Source: Streptococcus parasanguinis
GTDB taxonomy: Bacteria; Bacillota; Bacilli; Lactobacillales; Streptococcaceae
Assembly (NCBI RefSeq): GCF_016648855.1
Contig: NZ_JACLQU010000002.1
Location: forward strand, 207,610-271,609
Direction of reading: 5' to 3'
DNA length: 64,000 nt
This document shows positions 60,396 to 64,000 of the stretch, piece after piece. The notes below the pieces were generated by a model. It saw only the letters and a program-made list of their open reading frames with translations. It was not told the DNA's origin and ran no database searches. Numbering within the stretch: position 1 is the stretch's first letter; each line of letters opens with the position of its first letter. A program made the translations under genes and the position numbers.

Positions 60396-61103
60396 ATGAA
60401 TCAGTATCCTTTGGTCTACTTGGACCATGTGACAAAGAATTATGGGCATGAAGTTGCTCTCATGGATGTTAGTTTGAACATCCAACCTGGCCGTATTATT
60501 GGCCTTTTGGGGCCCAATGGTAGCGGGAAAACAACCATCATTAAATTGATTAATGGTTTGTTGCAACCAAGCCTTGGAAATATCTATATTCATGGGCAAT
60601 TACCATCCCCAGCTTCTAAAAAAGTTGTTTCCTATTTGCCGGATACAACTTATCTGAATGAAAATATGAAAATTAGTGATGCTATTCGTTATTTCCAAGA
60701 TTTTTATACAGATTTTAATGTCCAACGAGCTTACCAATTGCTCAACGATTTGCATTTGCATCCAAATCAAAAATTGAACAGCCTTTCAAAAGGGAACAAG
60801 GAAAAAGTACAATTGATTTTGGTGATGAGTCGTGAAGCTGACTTGTATGTTCTTGATGAACCAATCGGTGGGGTCGACCCAGCGGCGCGTGATTATATTT
60901 TGCGGACCATTATTCAAAACAGACGTCCAAACTCTTCTGTCTTGATTTCTACTCACTTGATTGCTGATATTGAGCAAGTTTTGGATGAGGCCATTTTCAT
61001 CAACCAAGGAAGAATCCTCTTGCATGAAAATACGACTGTTATGCGCAATCAACACGGAAAATCAATCGATGAGATCTTCCGTGATCAATTCCGTGTTTAT
61101 TAG
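60396..61103 (+). CDS. ABC transporter ATP-binding protein
   Basis: This 235-residue nucleotide-binding domain has Walker A GPNGSGKTT, signature LSKGNKEKVQ (atypical for LSGGQ, as in YtrB-like exporters) and Walker B LYVLDEPIGGVD. It pairs with the permease 9 bp downstream. The substrate is unknown. The YtrB-like signature suggests a drug or lipid-related exporter, but this is weak inference. No GntR-type regulator is adjacent. Confidence 0.9.
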   Translation: MNQYPLVYLDHVTKNYGHEVALMDVSLNIQPGRIIGLLGPNGSGKTTIIKLINGLLQPSLGNIYIHGQLPSPASKKVVSYLPDTTYLNENMKISDAIRYFQDFYTDFNVQRAYQLLNDLHLHPNQKLNSLSKGNKEKVQLILVMSREADLYVLDEPIGGVDPAARDYILRTIIQNRRPNSSVLISTHLIADIEQVLDEAIFINQGRILLHENTTVMRNQHGKSIDEIFRDQFRVY

Positions 61104-61112
61104 GAGGAACCC

Positions 61113-61907
61113 ATGTTTGGTAAATTATTAAAATATGAATTTAAATCGACAGCTAAGTGGTATTTATTGATCACCCTGATCGCACTAGGTTTGTCAGTAC
61201 TAACAGGTATTATTGCTGGAAGTTCTTCAACAACTATTAGAAGTTGGGATCTAGATACCATGCAAATGGTAGCAGGAACTATTGGGATTCTTATTTTTGG
61301 AGGAGTCATTGGTCTTTATCTTAGTAACTACTATATTATTATCCGTCGTTTCTATTCCAACTTATACGGACGTGAAGGTTACTTGACATGGACCCTTCCA
61401 GCTAGTCCTCATGCGATCATTTTGTCTAAATTTGTGGGAGCTTTAGTAGCGAGTCTTTACTGCCTATTCCTTCTATTTTTTAGTGGTCTTCTTACAATTA
61501 TTGTGATGGGCGCTGTCGTTGGACAAGACCTCTCTCCTGTATTTAGTATTATCGCTGAGGCTTTTAGTTATTCTATAGCTTATTGGATGATCATCTGGTG
61601 GATTTTCACCACAGCTTCAGGAATCTTCCTATTTTATGTATCGATCGCACTTGGCCAACTGTTCCAAAATCGTCGTGGATTGAAAGCGATTCTGTTCTTC
61701 TTTCTTTTGTGCCTTGTCTTAAGTATCATTGGTACAGCGGTCAATCCATTTAAGGATTCATATGCTGTCGGGTATGCATTGGTTTATGGAAAGTTTGATG
61801 AATTTGGAGCAAACTTCATTCCAGGTCTTATCTATGAAGTCATCAAGATTGTTTCTATGTACTTCACCATCCACTATATCAGCAAGTACAAGTTGAATCT
61901 TCAATAA
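61113..61907 (+). CDS. ABC transporter permease
   Basis: This 264-residue protein has about six predicted membrane helices (near 17-37, 62-82, 105-130, 145-175, 190-210, 235-255) and no conserved motif beyond the ABC-2-like layout. It is coupled to the ATPase upstream by a short gap with AGGAGG. A strong terminator follows. Confidence 0.87.
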   Translation: MFGKLLKYEFKSTAKWYLLITLIALGLSVLTGIIAGSSSTTIRSWDLDTMQMVAGTIGILIFGGVIGLYLSNYYIIIRRFYSNLYGREGYLTWTLPASPHAIILSKFVGALVASLYCLFLLFFSGLLTIIVMGAVVGQDLSPVFSIIAEAFSYSIAYWMIIWWIFTTASGIFLFYVSIALGQLFQNRRGLKAILFFFLLCLVLSIIGTAVNPFKDSYAVGYALVYGKFDEFGANFIPGLIYEVIKIVSMYFTIHYISKYKLNLQ

Positions 61908-61915
61908 GTACAGTA

Positions 61916-61963
61916 AATTGAGCAAGGAGCTTCCCGGTGGAAGCCTTCTTGTTCAATTTTTTT
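61916..61963 (+). terminator. Intrinsic terminator after the ABC transporter
   Basis: A long stem (AATTGAGCAAGGAGCTTCC and imperfect complement around a CGGT loop) followed by TTTTTTT. Confidence 0.9.
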
Positions 61964-61966
61964 CTT

Positions 61967-61995
61967 TTGCATTTTTGGCTACATTTTGATATACT
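61967..61995 (+). promoter_or_regulatory. Promoter of ssrA
   Basis: TTGCAT (61967-61972)-17 bp-TATACT (61990-61995), 16 bp before the 5' end of the tmRNA. Confidence 0.75.
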
Positions 61996-62010
61996 AATTG
62001 TATTCGTTTT

Positions 62011-62356
62011 GGGGTCGTTACGGATTCGACAGGCATTATGAGGCATATTTTGCAACTCATCTAGCGGATGTAAAACGCCAGTTAAATATAACTGCAAAAA
62101 ATAATAATTCTTACGCTTTAGCTGCCTAAACACCAGCAGGCGTGACCCGATTCGAATCGCTCGTGTTTGATGACAGGTCTTAATTTTAGCGAGATACGAT
62201 CTAGCTTGGTCTAGGAGTTAGATAAGAGATTGATAGACTCGCAACTACAGGGCTTGAGTTATGTGTCGTGTAGCTGTTAAACTAAGACATAACCTATGGT
62301 TGTAGACAAATATGCTGGCAGGTGTTTGGACGTGGGTTCGACTCCCACCGGCTCCA
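62011..62356 (+). ncRNA. ssrA: Transfer-messenger RNA
   Basis: The 5' GGGGTCGTTACGG and the 3' T-arm/acceptor sequence GGTTCGACTCCCACCGGCTCCA pair as the tRNA-like domain (GGGGUCG with CGGCUCC). The tag frame at 62094-62129 encodes AKNNNSYALAA and a stop. It rescues stalled ribosomes and marks proteins for proteolysis. The terminal CCA is not encoded after the discriminator A and must be added. I place the 3' end at 62356. Confidence 0.97.
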
Positions 62357-62369
62357 TATTTTTATTCAT

Positions 62370-62457
62370 GGAAGATTACTCAAGAGGCTTAAGAGGCCGT
62401 GTTGGAAACGCGGTAGGCGTGTAAAAGCGTGCGTGGGTTCGAATCCCATGTCTTCCG
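62370..62457 (+). tRNA. tRNA-Ser (anticodon GGA)
   Basis: This is an 88-nt class II tRNA. The acceptor pairs GGAAGAT (62370-62376) with GTCTTCC (62450-62456). The anticodon stem CCGTG/CGCGG encloses TTGGAAA, with GGA at 62404-62406 reading UCC/UCU. The long variable arm and T-loop GGTTCGAATCCC are typical of serine tRNAs. No CCA is encoded. Confidence 0.97.
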
Positions 62458-62540
62458 TTGTTGAGACATCATTGTGTAGCAGTGGTGTTTTTTTGTACAA
62501 AAAAGAGTCCCAAAAATAGACAAGTGAGGGAGGAGACAAA

Positions 62541-64000
62541 GTGATTGCACAGCTAGATACCAAATCAGTCTATACTTTTATGGAAAGCCTTGTGACCATA
62601 AAAGACTATGTCCACGTGGCTAAAAGCATGGGGTATGACGCATTGGGAATCATGGATGTAGATAATTTGTATGGTGCTTATGAATTTATCGAAGCCTGTC
62701 AGGCCCACAATCTCAGCCCCTTGGTCGGATTAGAAGTTGGACTAGAAGTAGACAATGAAACAATTCCGTTTCGGATGATGGCCCTGTCAACGAAGGGCTA
62801 CCAGAATCTGATGAAGATGTCGACCGTCAAAATGATGGGGAAGAGCAATTGGGAGGATGTGAAGCACCTAACAGAAGGAGTAGCAGTCATTGTCCCAGCT
62901 CCTTTTGCTAGTGGAGACTTGCCGCTTGGTCTAGATTACTTCATCGGAGTTTTTGCGGATACGCCTGTCCAAGAGTTTAGCCACCCTGTGATTCCTCTTC
63001 ATACCGTTCGATTTTTTGAGGCGGAAGATGTGGAAGCCATGCAGATGCTGGCAGCCATCAAGGACAATCAAAGCTTGACGGAAACAGGGCCAATTGATCC
63101 GACAACAGTCCTAAAAACTCCTCAGGATTTAAAGAATGATTTTGCAGAGCGATTTCCTCAAGCCATCACAAATCTGGAAAAACTTGTCCAAGGAATTCAA
63201 TATGACATTGATACCCAGTTGAAATTGCCTCGCTTCAATCCTCAGAAACCAGCTGTTGAGGAACTGAGAGAATTAGCTCAAGCGGGTCTCCTTCGAAAGA
63301 ACTTGACTAGTCCGGTCTATCAAGAACGTCTGGAGCATGAATTAGACATTATTCACCAAATGGGCTTTGATGACTATTTCTTGATTGTCTGGGACCTTCT
63401 TCGTTTCGGACGGAGTCAAGGCTATTATATGGGAATGGGACGTGGGTCTGCTGTAGGCTCACTGGTAGCCTATGCATTAGGAATTACAGGGATTGATCCT
63501 GTGGAGAAGAACCTCCTGTTTGAGCGCTTTTTAAATGTGGAGCGCTACACCATGCCGGATATTGATATTGATATTCCTGATATCTATCGTCCAGAATTTA
63601 TCCGCTATGTGAGAGACCGTTATGGGAGTTACCATGCAGCTCAGATCGTGACCTTTTCAACCTTTGGGGCCAAACAAGCCATTCGAGATGTCTTTAAACG
63701 TTTTGGAGTACCAGAGTACGAATTGACCTCCATTACCAAGCGGATTGGCTTTAGGGATACACTGGCGACAGCTTATGAACAGAATCTAGCATTTCGACAA
63801 GTGATTCATAGCCGAGCAGAATTTGAGCGTGGCTTTGAAATTGCCAAAAGAATAGAAGGCCAACCAAGGCAGACCTCTATCCATGCGGCTGGGGTTGTGA
63901 TGAGTGACCAGGATTTGACGGATCACATTCCTCTCAAGTATGGAGAAGACATGTTTGTCACCCAGTATGATGCCCATGCGGTTGAAGCCAATGGTCTGTT
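62541..64000 (+). CDS. dnaE: DNA polymerase III subunit alpha, DnaE (5' part, cut by the window)
   Basis: 486 codons of the DnaE replicative polymerase are present before the window ends (a full protein is usually just over 1000 residues). GTG 62541 follows GAGGAGA. The N-terminal PHP domain begins at IAQLDTKSVYTFMESLVTIKDYV. The polymerase active-site motif PDIDIDIPD, carrying catalytic D340 and D342, is included, as is MGMGRGSAVGSLVAYALGITGIDP. The start of the thumb/finger region follows (QTSIHAAGVVMSD). It is the DnaE type rather than PolC. Confidence 0.97.
   Translation, partial: MIAQLDTKSVYTFMESLVTIKDYVHVAKSMGYDALGIMDVDNLYGAYEFIEACQAHNLSPLVGLEVGLEVDNETIPFRMMALSTKGYQNLMKMSTVKMMGKSNWEDVKHLTEGVAVIVPAPFASGDLPLGLDYFIGVFADTPVQEFSHPVIPLHTVRFFEAEDVEAMQMLAAIKDNQSLTETGPIDPTTVLKTPQDLKNDFAERFPQAITNLEKLVQGIQYDIDTQLKLPRFNPQKPAVEELRELAQAGLLRKNLTSPVYQERLEHELDIIHQMGFDDYFLIVWDLLRFGRSQGYYMGMGRGSAVGSLVAYALGITGIDPVEKNLLFERFLNVERYTMPDIDIDIPDIYRPEFIRYVRDRYGSYHAAQIVTFSTFGAKQAIRDVFKRFGVPEYELTSITKRIGFRDTLATAYEQNLAFRQVIHSRAEFERGFEIAKRIEGQPRQTSIHAAGVVMSDQDLTDHIPLKYGEDMFVTQYDAHAVEANGL

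Noticed and set aside
62322..62563. Short open frames on both strands over the ssrA end and tRNA-Ser
   Set aside because: They overlap clearly identified RNA genes and the dnaE leader, and have no coding support.

Overview
The window is a chromosomal segment of a viridans-type Streptococcus, most likely of the mitis/sanguinis/parasanguinis cluster. The evidence is the low-to-mid GC Firmicute gene set, extended -10 promoters of the TGnTATAAT type, a YSIRK/N-terminal-LPXTG M26 protease, the coiA-pepF-methyltransferase-prsA block, the nrdHEF/ptsHI pairing, the atpEBFHAGDC order with subunit c first, murA-epuA-endA, dnaG-rpoD and a tmRNA tag reading AKNNNSYALAA. I cannot name the species from sequence alone. 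Almost all of it is core genome: I see no insertion sequence, prophage, CRISPR array or rRNA.

Layout. 1-5.3 kb: a lipoprotein of unknown role, competence protein CoiA, oligoendopeptidase PepF, an O-methyltransferase and the foldase PrsA. 5.3-8.7 kb: a T-box leader, a LURP-one family gene and alaS. 8.8-12.5 kb (minus): class Ib ribonucleotide reductase nrdH-nrdE-nrdF behind paired NrdR boxes, with hairpin terminators inside the cluster. 12.6-14.9 kb: ptsH-ptsI, the general PTS proteins. 15.1-20.9 kb: glycogen synthesis glgB-glgC-glgD-glgA behind a promoter with a CcpA (cre) site. 21-27 kb: a giant cell-wall M26 zinc protease. 27.2-33.6 kb: F-type ATP synthase. 33.7-37.2 kb: DUF1146, murA, epuA, the nuclease endA and a membrane-anchored matrixin-like protease. 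37.3-42.6 kb: an ABC-F ATPase, an Rgg-type regulator and two near-identical MFS transporters. 42.6-45.0 kb (minus): a LapA-like protein and the lipid II amidation pair murT-gatD. 45.1-48.1 kb: cdaA-cdaR-glmM (c-di-AMP and GlcN-1-P). 48.1-54.5 kb: an LPXTG protein, DUF4044, obgE, a small conserved ORF, ridA and rapZ-yvcK-whiA. 54.5-62.5 kb: ferredoxin/flavodoxin-NADP reductase (minus), rpsU, mscL (minus), dnaG-rpoD, a DUF59 protein, an ABC transporter pair, ssrA and tRNA-Ser. 62.5 kb to the end: the 5' part of dnaE.

Functional themes are cell-wall precursor supply (murA, glmM, murT/gatD, yvcK), sugar flux and storage (PTS, glg), nucleotide and DNA synthesis (nrd, dnaG, dnaE), DNA uptake (coiA, endA), and envelope proteins and proteases (prsA, M26, matrixin, LPXTG).

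The most interesting unexplained signals are non-coding. First is a tandem array of four about 49-bp hairpin units just after rpoD, with compensatory base changes. Second is a roughly 140-bp nested multi-stem palindrome after whiA. Third is a terminator hairpin that contains the ribosome binding site of the second MFS paralogue. Fourth is three genes whose -10 element ends 6-7 nt before the start codon, which suggests leaderless mRNAs. Hairpin terminators also lie inside the nrdHEF cluster and directly before endA. I did not find a clearly new protein system.
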